Of a stretch of DNA of 64,000 nucleotides, positions 18,541-30,454 are shown in pieces. The stretch lies in NCBI GenBank assembly GCA_013407085.1, contig JACCGJ010008312.1:41570-105569 (forward strand). The letters are read 5' to 3'. The stretch comes from Atriophallophorus winterbourni (lineage: Eukaryota; Platyhelminthes; Trematoda; Plagiorchiida; Microphallidae). Position 1 is the first letter of the stretch, and every line of letters begins with the position of its first letter. The position numbers and the translations under genes were made by a program. The notes beneath the pieces were generated by a model. The model had not been told where the DNA came from and ran no database searches. It saw nothing but the letters and a program-made list of their open reading frames with translations.

Positions 18541-21417
18541 ACCAACATGCTCCACATAATAATCAAATACATAATAGGCCATTTTCTGATCATAGCCCCT
18601 CATCTCTTAGATTTATTCTTATCAATGCTCGATCCATAACTAACAAGATATTAGCTTTACGTTCATATCTTCTCTCTAATCCCGCTGATATCATTCTTAT
18701 AACTGAATCTTGGACAAAAAAGGAACAATCAGACTGTGAACTTCTGATTCCAAACTATCACATTTTTAGAAAAGACTGCGTTTCAAAACGTGGAGGAGGT
18801 TGCCTTGTTTATGTTCACTCTAACCTCCAAGCTAACATCATCATTTCATCCGTCTTTGATCATATCGAAGATTCTATCTGGCTGGCACTACCGGCTTTTG
18901 ATCTCTTACTTGGATGCATCTACTATCCACCAGCTACTATTTCCTCAACGCTTCAACGCTTGACTGATTGTTTCATAGAAGCCTCTGTCCACCCTTGCCG
19001 TTATAAATTAATTGCAGGAGATTTCAACATGCCTTCATTCAACCAGGTAGACTGCAATGACATAAATCTCAATTCTTTTTCTAATACCATCAAACTATTA
19101 GGTTTTACACAGTTTGTTGATAAACCAACGCGCAATAAAAATATCCTCGACCTTGTCTTTACTTTGAATATCACACCTTCAAACCTGAACGTATCTCTGT
19201 CATTTTTTAATGGAGATCATAACATTATATCTTTTGAATTGAGTTGCAATCGCATAATAACTAGTGTTAAAAAGCCACATATAATTACTCACATAGATTG
19301 GAAAATCTTTAAAAACCTCATTAGAAACGAAAATTGGACTGAATTTTTCCTTTCTGACAATTTTAATGTAACCTCAAAAATCTTTCATAATAAACTTGGT
19401 GACTTACTACAGAAATCTACAACCAGACATGCCAGACACCCTAAACTGAGTAAAGCTCATAAGTTAGAGAAACGCATTGCTTATTTGACTTCATATGCTC
19501 GTAATAAGCATGACATATCTTCCCTCTTGCACGCGTATGAACTTTCTGACAAACTAGTACAAATTATGAATCATAAACTGATTTCTGATGAGTCTACAGC
19601 CCTTAAGTCTAGTAAAACACAGAAAGCATTATCTAGATTAATGAACGCCAGGGCATCGGAAAATTCAGATAAGATAAACTACATCATTAAACAGGACCAA
19701 CATGGTAATAATTTCACAGTAATAACTGAGCCTTCTGCTATTTGCGAAGAATTTCTTTTATTTTTCAATGCTTCATATAATAACAACTCCTATCCAAAGG
19801 TAATTATACACCCCACATGCAATACGTTAGATGCAATTACAATTAATACCTCTGACATACGTAGAGTTTGTAATCAAGTTACAATCTCCTACAAACCTGA
19901 TGAAACAGGTTTCGTACCAGCAATATGCAAAATTGGATCTGAAGACTTCTTCTTATTACTACTCAATCTCTTTAATACGTCAATCAAATCAAAAACTTTC
20001 CCCTTAAAATGGAAACATTCCGTTGTCATTCCGCGACATAAGTCCGGATCACTACATACAATTACCAATTATCGACCCATAAATCACACACCACTTCTAG
20101 CTAGAATATTTGAGAAGCTTGTCAGACAGGCCACCCTAGCATACTTGACACCAAACTATTTCATATCAAACCAACACGGATTTCTCAACAGAAAATCTTG
20201 CGTCACTTGTCAACTAGAATTTTTAAATTACGTGACACAATCACTTGATTCAAAACTTGGAGTCATAGTTGTATTCATTGATATTATGAAAGCCTTCGAC
20301 AGGGTCCCGCATAATCTACTCCTCGCAAAATTATCTGCTGTAGGTATTACTGGAAACCTACTTTCGTGGTTCAACTCTTTTCTTACTGGTCGCACCTTTT
20401 CGGTAGATATAAATGGCTACCGTTCTAGAACTTTGCCAATTCCAAGCGGAGTCATACAAGGAAGCGTTCTAGGTCCACTACTCTTCTTGATATTTATCAA
20501 CGATATACTATCTGTCATAACACACTGTAAGATCTTTTTGTTTGCAGATGATATAAAAGTCGCAATAGCCTTTCCATCTAACCGGACTAACAACTTTATA
20601 TCAAAATTGAACCAAGACCTGGATGCTCTACTTCAATGGAGTATTCGAAACGGTCTTGAGTTCTCCACCAATAAATCAACTTTCATAAATTTCAACTGTA
20701 TCATACCGAAAGATTCGATCATCCTAAATAATACACCATTAAAACCAGCACAATGTGTTCGTGATTTAGGTTATCGATATTCTGGATCACTCACATTTCA
20801 TGAACAAATTTGCTACTTAATTTCTAAAACAAAAAAGAATATAGGTTTACTTCATAGATACATCTCTCTGCCCCAGTGCAAGCTGGAACTTTACAAGTTA
20901 CATACACTACCTTTATTAGATAACTGCAACATTATATCTAGTAACATTACTCGGTCTGATAGCTATGCTTTAGAAGGCATCCAACGTTCTTTCACACGAT
21001 CCATTACCACCAGTTCGGACAAGCATTCATATAAGGAAAGATGTCAGATCATAGGGTTGGAACCATTATGGTTTCGAAGAATAAAACAAAATCTTATACT
21101 CTTTTACATAATATTGAAAAAAGATATGATTGACATTGATTAACAATTAGATTTCAAAAACTCTGAAGTATATAATCTTCGACACAAAAACAAAATATGT
21201 TTACCGAAAATCCACAATCGTATACGAAAAGATTTCTTTATTTATAAATATTCTCGTTTATGGAATTTACTTCCTAATAATATAAGATTGAGCACCTCAC
21301 AAACTGAATTCAAAAAGCAACTCAACTCTTTTTTATCTCCGGAAAAATTAGGTAAGCTATTTCTAATTAATACAACTATAGATAATTTATACTCATACGG
21401 CATAAAAGGCTTTTAAT
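18541..21417 (+). pseudogene. LINE-B ORF2: endonuclease and reverse transcriptase with one stop
   Basis: A single frame runs from ORF1's end to a TAA at 21141-21143 and on to GIKGF and a stop at about 21417. The endonuclease has LINARSITNK, IILITESWT, RGGGCLVYV, GCIYYPPAT, AGDFNMP and NGDHNIISFEL. RT has NYRPINHT, FIDIMKAFDRVPH, SGVIQGSVLGPLLFLIFIND and the FADDIKVA catalytic box. No ATG is present before FNMPSF inside the endonuclease, so translation probably starts at a non-ATG codon or by coupling to ORF1, whose stop it overlaps. The TAA would remove about 90 C-terminal residues; related fragments lack it. The enzyme nicks DNA and copies element RNA into it. Confidence 0.87.
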
Positions 21418-21894
21418 ATTTTTTAGCAAAAAAAAATTTAAAGTGACATATAACTTTTTTCTTGAGAATTTACTTTTCAGAATTGTTGAAATTCAACAAA
21501 ATACACTCTCGCAATTCTTGAAAGGGCGATGCAACTCATATCTTCGTGAACCGATGAAATGAACTCCTTATACAATAATCTGCGTTTGAAGTTGCATTTG
21601 GAACATCATACATGAATAAACATTGCGGTCCAGACCTACCCAAACTGTAATTAACCCATTTTAAACAATTACTGTCGTATTCGTTAAAAACATGAACCTT
21701 CATCATTTACTTTTTCCGATATTCTATCAACTTTATGTTTTAAACGAGCTACCGTCTGTACAAATGTTATCAAACTATTTTTTTTACGGTTGTTGACAAA
21801 AAATTTTTTATTTATGTTTGACCTTAACATTTGTATAATTACCGTTTTATTTGATGTACTTATTCATGAAAACAAATGATCATGCATGGCATGA

Positions 21895-21909
21895 CTTGGT
21901 GTATCCAAG
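21895..21909 (+). repeat. 3'-terminal palindrome of LINE-B
   Basis: CTTGGTGTATCCAAG, preceded by GATCATGCATGGCATGA and followed by ATT repeats (21911-21970). It has the same architecture as the LINE-A and LINE-C ends. Confidence 0.75.
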
Positions 21910-21970
21910 AATATACATTATTATTATCATTATTATTATTATTAATATTATTATTATTATTATTATTATT

Positions 21971-23100
21971 ACCAAAGCATTTAATAAGGTTCCTCATTCT
22001 CTTATTCTTCGAAAAAATATCATCACTTGGTATTTCCGGACACCTATTTAATTGGTTCTGTTCATATCTTTCTGATCGTACCTTCTTCGTTTCCGTTAAT
22101 GGCATATCCTCTGAAACACAACGTATACCAAGTAAAGTCATTCAAGGTAGCGTACTAGGTCCTCTCCTTTTTCTTATATATATTAATGATGTGCAAGATT
22201 TCGTAATAAACTCAGAGCTTTTTATCTTCGCGGATGATATTAAACTTGTTTTAGCTTTTCCAGCCATAGAGATATCACAGGCTATAGACTCTCTCAACGA
22301 CGATCTTTCAAACCTTCCAAGATGGGGCTCAGCTCTGAAGACGCAATTCATGGGCATACGCTGCTCAATACCCTCCGGTAGTATCATTCTCAACGATACA
22401 TCACTCGCACCTTCTAACAAAATCAAAGACTTAGGATTTAGATATTCTTCATCTCTTGATTTCAACGAACAAGTAAGATTTCTCATAGCAAGAGCTAGAC
22501 AGAATTTTGGTTTGATCAATCAAGAATTCCTCCTTCGTGAAAGTAGACTAAGTCTATAAAAAATGAAAGTACTACAGCTTCATAACTACTGTAATATAAC
22601 CTACTCTCACATTGCTAGGCGTCACTGTATTCTCTTAGAAAGCCTTCAACGTATAATTAGCAAAATCATGGTAGGCTACTCTAATCCTTCATTTTATAAA
22701 ATAAGATGCAATCTACTAGACATTGACCGGCTATGGTTACGCAGAGTTCGCCTTATTCTTTTTCTTTTCTTCCGAATCATCACAGAGCACCAAGATAAGC
22801 TTAGGTCTACCATGCGCTTCCAAGATTGCAATCGTTCTGTACGACGTAACCGAATGAGGCTATTACATATTCCCCTTACTCGCACTAAAGTTCGACAAAA
22901 CTTCTTTTTAATTGGGTATGCGCATCTTTGGAATTCTCTTCCACTCCATTTTTGCATGTGCACATGTACAGGTAAATTTAAAACACTTGTAGATTCTCTT
23001 ACTGCCCCATCGCTATGCACAATTCTCAAAATAAACACTTCTATAGACAATATATTTTGTCTCGGTATTCCTGGTTATTAAACCAATTGTAAGTATTTTG
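21971..23100 (+). pseudogene. LINE-D: 5'-truncated LINE RT fragment
   Basis: It starts inside the RT (TKAFNKVPHS) immediately after the ATT tail of LINE-B. It then reads SDRTFFVSVNG, VIQGSVLGPLLFLIYIND and the FADDIKLV catalytic box, and ends at a stop at 23079-23081 after GIPGY. The frame shifts near 22010 and is interrupted at about 22557. It is a distinct subfamily from LINE-A, -B and -C, as its thumb and C-terminus differ. Confidence 0.85.
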
Positions 23101-24512
23101 TACATTAGCACACGCAGAGAACTGTTCACAATGTCCGAAATACATGGTATTATTAGGTGTCAGGTTACTTAGGGTCTATGTATGTTACATCAAATCCTGG
23201 GACTAGTATTATATGTACCTTTACTTATTGTATCTCTTTAGGCTTATCTTACCCCCTTTTGGTTTAAATATAGTTATCCTTATTGTTTCAATTCAAGTTT
23301 CTTTCGTAAACAAATTTCTCTCTAAAAAAAATCGAAACATCTAAAAAATTGTTTTTATGTGTATCTATTTATAACGCTGATGTAGTGTATGGTTACCTAG
23401 GGTCTATGCATGTCTCGTCATAGGTTGGGACTTGCATCACATTTGTCTATCTGTCAACATTGCCTTCCATGACATTTTCTATACACCATTGTGTATATAA
23501 CTGTCTTTTATTTCATATGAGGCTTATAAATGTCACATTTTTATCCAAACTTGCAAAAAAATAAAATTTACCAAAAAATAAAAATTAAAAAACAACTGAA
23601 AATCATTAAACAACATATTCATTTGCATGCTTTTCCGTCACAAAATGAATATTTTGTTTCATGGTTTTGGGTTTAACCCCATTAAACATGTGTTTGGACA
23701 CATGCTTTGAACAGGTTGGTCGTACCAGCCTTATCCAACAGTGACATACAAGCGCTCCTTGAAAATCATGATGTTTTTAATGTACATTCTTATTTTTTTA
23801 AATGATGAACTATTTTACATTGATGACCTTTCACCATGCTGGTGAAGAGAATATCTTTCATTATATTCCAGTGTCTTCGAATACCGAACCATCAATGAAA
23901 CTGGATCGAAATCTATCCGCCCGAGATTTGTTCCGTATGCGATTCACTCTCCTAGAGATAACGAAAACCCGGCTGGTGTACACATTTTGTTCGATTCGTC
24001 GAGAATTCTTCAAGAGTATTGGAGCGCACAGGGTACCCTACTCCCATGCTAATAACCACACCCTTTCTCATCCACCACAATTTCTTAGATTTTCTTAAGC
24101 TGATGGATTTATGTTCCCTTTTCAATCTTTTCAACCAATCTTTCCGTAAAAAACGTGAATGGATGCATATATAATTTATTTATCAAATATTTATGACAAC
24201 TTCATTACAATTCACTCAACTTTTTCCATAATTACCTTCCATTTCTGTTCTCCATTTTTTCTCCCATCCATGCCATTCGTAAATACTGAAAAAATCTAAA
24301 TGAAACCTCGTTGTTATTAGACATTGAGATTTTTTCTTACCTACTTTATATTCGTTCCCACTATTAAACGGAAGAAATGTTTGAAAATCCCGCTCACTTC
24401 GGTCATTTGCATTGTTATATTTTCTTTTGCTGTTCAAATTTTGATGAACTGATCATTTATTGCATGCCTTGGATGTCCAAGAATATATATATTATTGTTA
24501 TTATTATTAAGA
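23101..24512 (+). other. 3' UTR-like sequence with two LINE-tail motifs
   Basis: No gene is visible. A block with TTAGGGTCTATG is repeated (about 23150-23215 and 23385-23440). At 23829-23849 lies a hairpin TTCACC..GGTGAA also found at 29765-29785. At 24451-24481 lies GATCAT plus the palindrome CTTGGATGTCCAAG, followed by an AT/ATT tail to 24512. The latter looks like the 3' end of a LINE-B/C-type element; whether it belongs to LINE-D is unclear. Confidence 0.55.
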
Positions 24513-27500
24513 GCTCTCGTATCTTTTTTGCAAGCGTCTTTGTACCGCAAGTGCGGTCTGCCTATCGGTCGACTTCCTAGTTGCAACTCACCATAGAGTA
24601 GATCATTCGGAATACGACCATTTTCCCTTCTGTAGACATGAACAAGCCAGCGCACGCGGCGCTGTCTCAATAGAGTGAACATGCTCTGTAGACCAGCTTT
24701 TTAAAAGCACTTAAGCGTTAGTCACTGTGTCCATCCACGATATGTTCAAGATACGACGGATGCTTCGTTGATGGAAAGCATTCAGCTTCCGTTCGTGTCT
24801 TGCGTGAGTGGTCCAGGTTTTACTGTCGTACAGTAAAGCATTTAGTACGCACGCGCTGTATACCATCATCTTTGTTTTTACAGTCAGCTCGCGGTTACCC
24901 CGAACACGAGAGTTCAAACGGGACAGAATGACAGCTGCTCTGCCAATCCTCTTACTAATCTCCGTGTCTAGCGAGAGGATATCCGCAATGGTTGATCCCA
25001 GGTATGTGAACTGATGTACTGATTCAAGCTGACAGTTTCCAACAGTTATGATGGGAGGCGATACAGTCCCTTGACCAAGGACTTTGGTCTTGCTCATGCT
25101 GATTGTTAGCCCAAAGTTTTTGCCTGCCGACCGAAGGTGCTCTTGGGAGTGAGCAACAAAGGCTGCATCGTCGACAAACAGCAGGTCACGGATTAGCACA
25201 TTTCGTGTCTTGGTTTGTGCTCTCACTTGCCATCACTTAGCATGCGTAGGTAAATACCTTCTGTCCTCGTCCGGAAAGCGTGTTTCAGAAGCAAAGCAAA
25301 GAAAATGCCGAACAGCGTGGGAGCAAGAACACACCCTTGTTTGACGCTTCGGCGAATTTCAAAGGCTTCTGAGCTGAAACCTTAAAATAGACTGAGCCCT
25401 TCATGCCTGAGTGGAACAAAATAACAAGATTTAGCAGTCTTGGGGGCAGCCTATCAAATCAAGCATTTTGAAAAGACACTTCCTGCTGACGTAGTCGAAT
25501 GCCTTCGTTAAATCTATAAAACAGCGTATAATGGCATACGCTGTTCCCGACACTTTTCTTGAAGTTGTATTAGGGAGAAGATCATGTCAACGGTCGATCT
25601 TCCCTTGCGGAAGCCACATTGAGATTCGGAGTAAATTCTATCAGCTAAAACTTGCAGCCGGATCTGTGAGACTTTAGCAAACAATTTGCCTACAACATTC
25701 AGAAGAGAGATTCCTCTGTAATTGTTACAGTCGCCTCTATCTCCTTTATTCTTAAATAGCGTGATGATCTCTGTGTATCGCATCATTTGTGGGACACACT
25801 CCTCCTGCCAGCACTGAAGAAGCAAATGGTGAAAAGTTTGTAATAATGCTGCTCTACAGCATTTGGTGAGCTCAAGTGGAATTCAGTCGTCACCAAGGGC
25901 CTTCCCATTCGCTAAACGGTTGATTGCCCTATTGAGCTCATCAAGAGTATGAAGGAGTATCTAGATATTCAATAGTCGGCAACCGCTCGACATTTTCAAC
26001 TACATGTGGTAAAACCGTACTGTCCCTAGAGTAGAGAGAGGAGAAGTGCTCTACCCATCTTTTCATCGGCTGAGTTTTGTCCACAATCGTGCCACCAGAT
26101 ACAGACTTAATGGGAGCCGTTTTAAGTTTGTTTGGACCAATGGCTGTCTTGATCACATCATACATACCGTGAAAATTTCCAGTATACGCAGCTTTTTCTA
26201 TACTGAGGCTAACTTCAGTCCAATAGTCGTTTGCACATCGCCTTGCAGTCTATTTGACCTTATTTCTAGCTGCTCTTAAAAGTCGTAAGTTTTCATCTGT
26301 TGGCAGAACTTTGAACCTCAAGAATGCTGACCGTTTCTCATCCAACACAGCAGTCGTCTCACATGCTTTTGCCTTGAACCAGTCGCTCGTTCGAGCTTTC
26401 TTTGGACCGAAATAAATGAATAAGTGGAAAGTGCGACTCGGCATATGCAGCTTTTAATCGATTCCCAGTTTTCTGAAGCAGATTCAAGTGGGGTTGTCTT
26501 GCTGAACTCGACTGTGAAGGCTTTGACGAATCTCGCAGTTAGATTAGGTTCGCACATGCGAGTGACATCTATCCTAGGCTGAGCAGACAATTTGGTGCTG
26601 TGAAATCTCGTGTGGGGAAGCTTCAGTTTTGGACAGATCAGTGAATGATCAGTGTCTACGCTTTGATATGATCTGGTGAGGAGCACGCTTCCTATATTAG
26701 TTCGCTTAACAAGAATGAGATCAAGCTGATGCCAATGCTTAGAGCGAAAATGTTTCCAAGAGACTTCATGCCGTGGTTTTGTTTGAAAGAAAGTGTTACT
26801 AACACGGAGATTGTACTGTGTGCACAATTCTAAAAGGCGTTGTCCATTTTTATTGGTTTCACCTACACCGAACCTTCCGAGAGAGTTTTGCAAAGACTCG
26901 TAATCTGCACCAACTCTGGCATTGAAATCACCCAATACCACTACACAGTTTTTCTGTGGCACGTTTTAGAGGACTGTTGTAAGGTTATAATAAAAAGAGT
27001 CTTTTTCAGCAGGCGTCGCAGAGAGCGTCGGCGCATAAAAATTGACCAACGTAATGGTACCAGTAAAGCAGCTCAGATTTAAAGTCCAAATCCGTTCGAT
27101 CCCACTTCTGCTCGGATCTGTTGCTTTTAATATGTCGTTTCGCACGGCAAACCCAACTCCATGCAGTCGAGGCTCATCGGAACCTCTTCTTTTCCAAGAG
27201 AGTGTGTAATCTCTTTCTGTTAGGTTACCAGTGTCTGGTAATCGCGTCTATTGTAGGACAGCCACGTCGACATTCAGCCTCTTTAGCTCATTGTTAAACA
27301 CGGCGGACTTTCTTACGCCTCTGATATGCGTAAGATGCCGTCGCAGGAAATGGCAGGACGAAGTTGAATAAACTTCGGACTGCCTAACGGGACTCCGGCT
27401 ACGGATTTTTCCGCGAGGTTGACTATTGAAGCCTTTTCTATGATTGGATGTAGCCACAAGGCAGTGGAGGTTTGAGATAAGGGTTTTCCTTTCCCTATGT

Positions 27501-27538
27501 GAGCCACCTTCATGGACTAACGAGCTCCGCCTGCCCAA
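24513..27538 (-). mobile_element. LINE-F: RTE-like LINE, decayed
   Basis: The minus strand carries, in order, endonuclease N-terminus (RGVRKSAVFNNELKRLNVD near 27290), endonuclease core (VVLGDFNARVGAD near 26940, DTDHSLICPKLKL near 26650), RT finger and palm (ITLFKNKGDRGDCNNYRGIS near 25760, FRKGRSTVDMIFSL near 25600, LLFVDDAAFVAHS near 25185), thumb (TYLGSTI) and the C-terminal GRIPNDLLYGEL...RPIGRPHLRYKDACK (near 24590). This EN-RT layout matches RTE-type endonuclease-reverse transcriptases. Several frameshifts and stops make it inactive. It abuts the tail at 24512, and its 5' region matches 58.4-59.0 kb. Confidence 0.83.
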
Positions 27539-27760
27539 AGCATGCTGGTTTTGAGGCGCCAGTCAGCCACCTTCGCATTTTCTCCGGTCAGTAGAAGCAG
27601 TTCCGCCGGGTCACACAGGACCACGCGTGCAGGCCGGGAGCTGGACTTGGTTGTCAAGGGCTATATGAAACGCGGGCTATTGGAGCATTTTGGTAATTGG
27701 GAGCTTATCCTCAAAACCGCTTCGGCCGTGACAACGTTGGAAACATTAATTTGTACAGTC
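27455..27760 (-). repeat. 5' region of LINE-F, shared with 58.4-59.0 kb
   Basis: Contains GGTTTTGAGGCGCCAGTCA, GTAGAAGCAGTTCCGCCGGG and GCTGGACTTGGTTGTCA, each also found at 58760-58900. It is probably the 5' UTR of the RTE-like family. Confidence 0.7.
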
Positions 27761-28000
27761 TTATATTTTGTATCATTTTAATTTTTCAACTTAGACATTA
27801 TCGTTTCGTTTCGATAATCGATTACGCCATATTGATTTATCACTCACATTTCAACGATTTTCTGTTCGTTATATTAGTGAACGATGTTTAACTTTTGAAT
27901 ACCGTTCGTACATAATTAACTCACTCATTAATAACAATACACTTTTTGCGCATCAACGGTCACCGTTCTTCTGTGGTTGTCTCGGAGTCAAAATTGTATG

Positions 28001-28876
28001 TAATTCAAGGTAATTCAAGGTTTTTATTGGTCTAAAAAGCAACAAGCTTAACAACAACCATAGGATGGTAAAAATTGAAATTCAAGTGTATAAACAATAT
28101 AAGAACATAGATTAAACAGTATATAAGTGTTCTGGAAACGAATAATGCGATAAAAATTCGTCTAATTTCGTTTTAAAGTCATGCAAGTTAGTGGCGTAAG
28201 CAACGGTTGAAGGTAAACTGTTCCAAGTAAAACAGACACGGACAGAGTAGAAATACCTTCTACAGTTCACGCGGGAATGGGGTACGACCAGCACAAATTC
28301 ATAAGTCCGATAATTCCTCGTATCCCTTCACGTGAATAAATCCTGTAAAGGATGGTTCGGGGTATGGAATCTTTTGTAAAGTAAGATAAGGACTCCTCTG
28401 ATTCATCAATAGGGAAAATCAAACAGATTCAGTTGAGCTATCCTTTCTTTATATGGTTTGTTTCGGATGCTGAGAACTAGTTTCGTTGAGCGGTGATAGA
28501 TTCGCTGCATAAGTTCCACATCCCTCTTGAGCCATAGAGACCATAACTGCACACCGTATTCCATGACTGGTCTCAAGTATGTGTTCATGATCCTTGGGAA
28601 TATCTTGGGCGAAAATTTCCCAAATACACGTTTGAGTAGATTTAGAACGCGTGTTGCTTTTTTAAAGGCACTGTTAGTTTGAAGTGATGTTTTTAAACTG
28701 GAGCATATCCAGACACCCAAATCTTTTTCTTCACTGCAATTCTCAAGGACATGCGAACCTATGTGATATGTGAACTCTACTCGATTCCCCACATTCATGA
28801 TCCTGCATTTGTTGAAGTTAAACGGCAGTTTGTTCTTCAACGACCAGCTGTGAAGCGTGGATATAACTGGAACCAC
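28001..28876 (-). pseudogene. LINE-G copy 1: CR1-like RT C-terminal fragment
   Basis: The minus strand encodes STLHSWSLKNKLPFNFNKCR, EKDLGVWICSSLKTS, YLRPVMEYGVQLW, IYHRSTKLVLSIRNKPYKERI and, after a frame break at about 28400, NCRRYFYSVRVCFTWNSLPS. The 3' end is a two-copy CTTGAATTAC tail (28001-28020). It is 5' truncated. A second copy lies at 47035-47720. Confidence 0.82.
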
Positions 28877-29119
28877 TCAGTCTCAGGATCCATTATTTGC
28901 TATCCACTACACTTTTTTATTCACAATTCTTCTTAAGCTAATCTCTAACTATGCTGGTGATAGAAGAATCGGTTAGAACGAGTCGCTCCTTAAATACAAT
29001 CCCGATAATATTTGTCTTCGCAATCGTCGAAAATTTCAAACGGATAAAAAAGAATAACATTTTAGCAGTTGCGGTTTTTCTGTACAGCTTTTATCCGAAA
29101 AAGATTATTGATGCTCGCT

Positions 29120-29790
29120 CGGCCCGTAAGCCACATACTGTCTTGTACAAACTGAACCGACCGGCATTTAGAATACTGCGTGCAAGCTTGGAGTCCCTTC
29201 TTTCAAAAGGACATATTACTATTAGAAAGAGTCTAACGACTGGCTACCAAAATGGTTGAAGGTATGCTTGGGAAACCCTACGAAGAACGTCTAATTTCTT
29301 TAGGTCTCTTCTTCCTTCGGCGTCGGCGTCTACGGGATGACCTCATAGAAACTTCCAAAATCCTGAAAGGCTTAGGCGACGAGGGCTGTCAAATCCTGTT
29401 ATCTCGAGCAATCAACTCCTCAACTAGAGGACATACATTGAAGCTCGCGAAAAGCCACAGCCGTCTGAATCTTAGGCAATACTTTTTCAGTGAAAGAGTG
29501 GTAAGCTTCTGAAACGAGCTGCCTGAGAAACTAATAGCTTGCACATCAATAGGTGCATTCAAAAGGGGTTTAGATGCCTTGTGGCTTGGGCTTTTCCCAG
29601 ACTTTTTCCCGTGAATATGCCTGTTGTCTGTTGTCAGAATTGTCCATTTTTGTTCATTTTGAAATTATATGGTCTTGACCACAATTTAAAAAAATCCTGT
29701 TATATAATGCCTCGTTTTAAATGTCATGTTTTAAATGTACGCACCAATTTTCCATAGCTAACCTCTCACCGGCTTGGTGAAGAGAAACCC
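29120..29790 (+). pseudogene. CR1-like RT C-terminal fragment with terminal hairpin
   Basis: The plus-strand pieces read KPYEERLISLGLFFLRRRRLRDDL and SRLNLRQYFFSERVV followed by WNELPEK in the next phase, the thumb and C-terminus of a CR1-like LINE. At 29765-29785 lies the hairpin CTCACC..GGTGAAGAG, also found at 23829-23849. Stops and a 5' truncation make it inactive. Confidence 0.7.
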
Positions 29791-29869
29791 TTTCCGTTTT
29801 TCTCAGTCGCAGCTACAAATTCTGGGACCAAAGGACGGCTTGGAAAACATCGGACGTACCTTCGCATAC

Positions 29870-30130
29870 GACGAGGATACCAGAGGAAAATGAACCAACT
29901 TTAGCAGTGGTGGTCGCTCCTTTGAAGCTTTCCACAGACGGAAATTCTGGACGCTCGATTGGCTTATCCCGTGGCGGCGCGATCGTCGAGGATATCCAAA
30001 TCACAATAAGAAAAAACGCTTTGGCAGTGGTGGTTGCTTCTTTGCAGCTTTCTACCGAAAGAAATTCTGGACGCTCGATTGGCTCGTTAGCCACATACTG
30101 TCCTGTGTAAACTGAACTGAACTGAACTGA
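29870..30130. repeat. Tandem ~115-bp repeat ending in a TGAAC pentamer run
   Basis: Two adjacent units share TTAGCAGTGGTGGTCGCTCC-type and GAAATTCTGGACGCTCGATT-type blocks (29895-29965 and 30015-30085). A more diverged echo lies at about 29060-29160. The array ends with four TGAAC repeats (30110-30130), a short tail of the kind seen at retroposon 3' ends. Confidence 0.75.
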
Positions 30131-30454
30131 ACAAAATAAAGGTAAAGATGACCTTGAAAAGAATGCGGGTAATTCCTCCAAGATCCCGCCTTGGGTAACT
30201 TCAAGCAAATGATTGGTTATTAGTATTATTCCTTCCTTCTTCTGTTCCGACGTTAATGTCAAATCCTTATCGAGTCAAAAAGTTATATAGCTCGAATGCA
30301 CTTTAGATTAAGATATTTTGTTGACTGTCCGTATGTAAAATTCAAGAACGCGAAAGACTTGAGCTGTTCTGCTTAGTCTAGTAGAGCTTCAACCGTGACA
30401 AATTCAAACGTTGGGCTCTCAGATCATGCATTCGTAACAATCGATCTACCTCTC

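Larger units (their letters stand above)
17280..21970 (+). mobile_element. LINE-B: near full-length CR1/Jockey-like LINE
   Basis: A 5' region (about 17280-17421), ORF1 (17422-18540), ORF2 with endonuclease and RT (about 18541-21417, one in-frame stop), a 550-bp 3' UTR, the GATCATG and palindrome motif (21878-21909) and an ATT repeat tail (about 21911-21970). The layout is that of an autonomous element. Only one clear lesion in ORF2 was found, so it is the youngest-looking LINE in the window. Confidence 0.88.

Noticed and set aside
21915..21970. ATT repeats encoding poly-Asn or poly-Ile protein
   Set aside because: The open frame is a by-product of the LINE-B simple-repeat tail.
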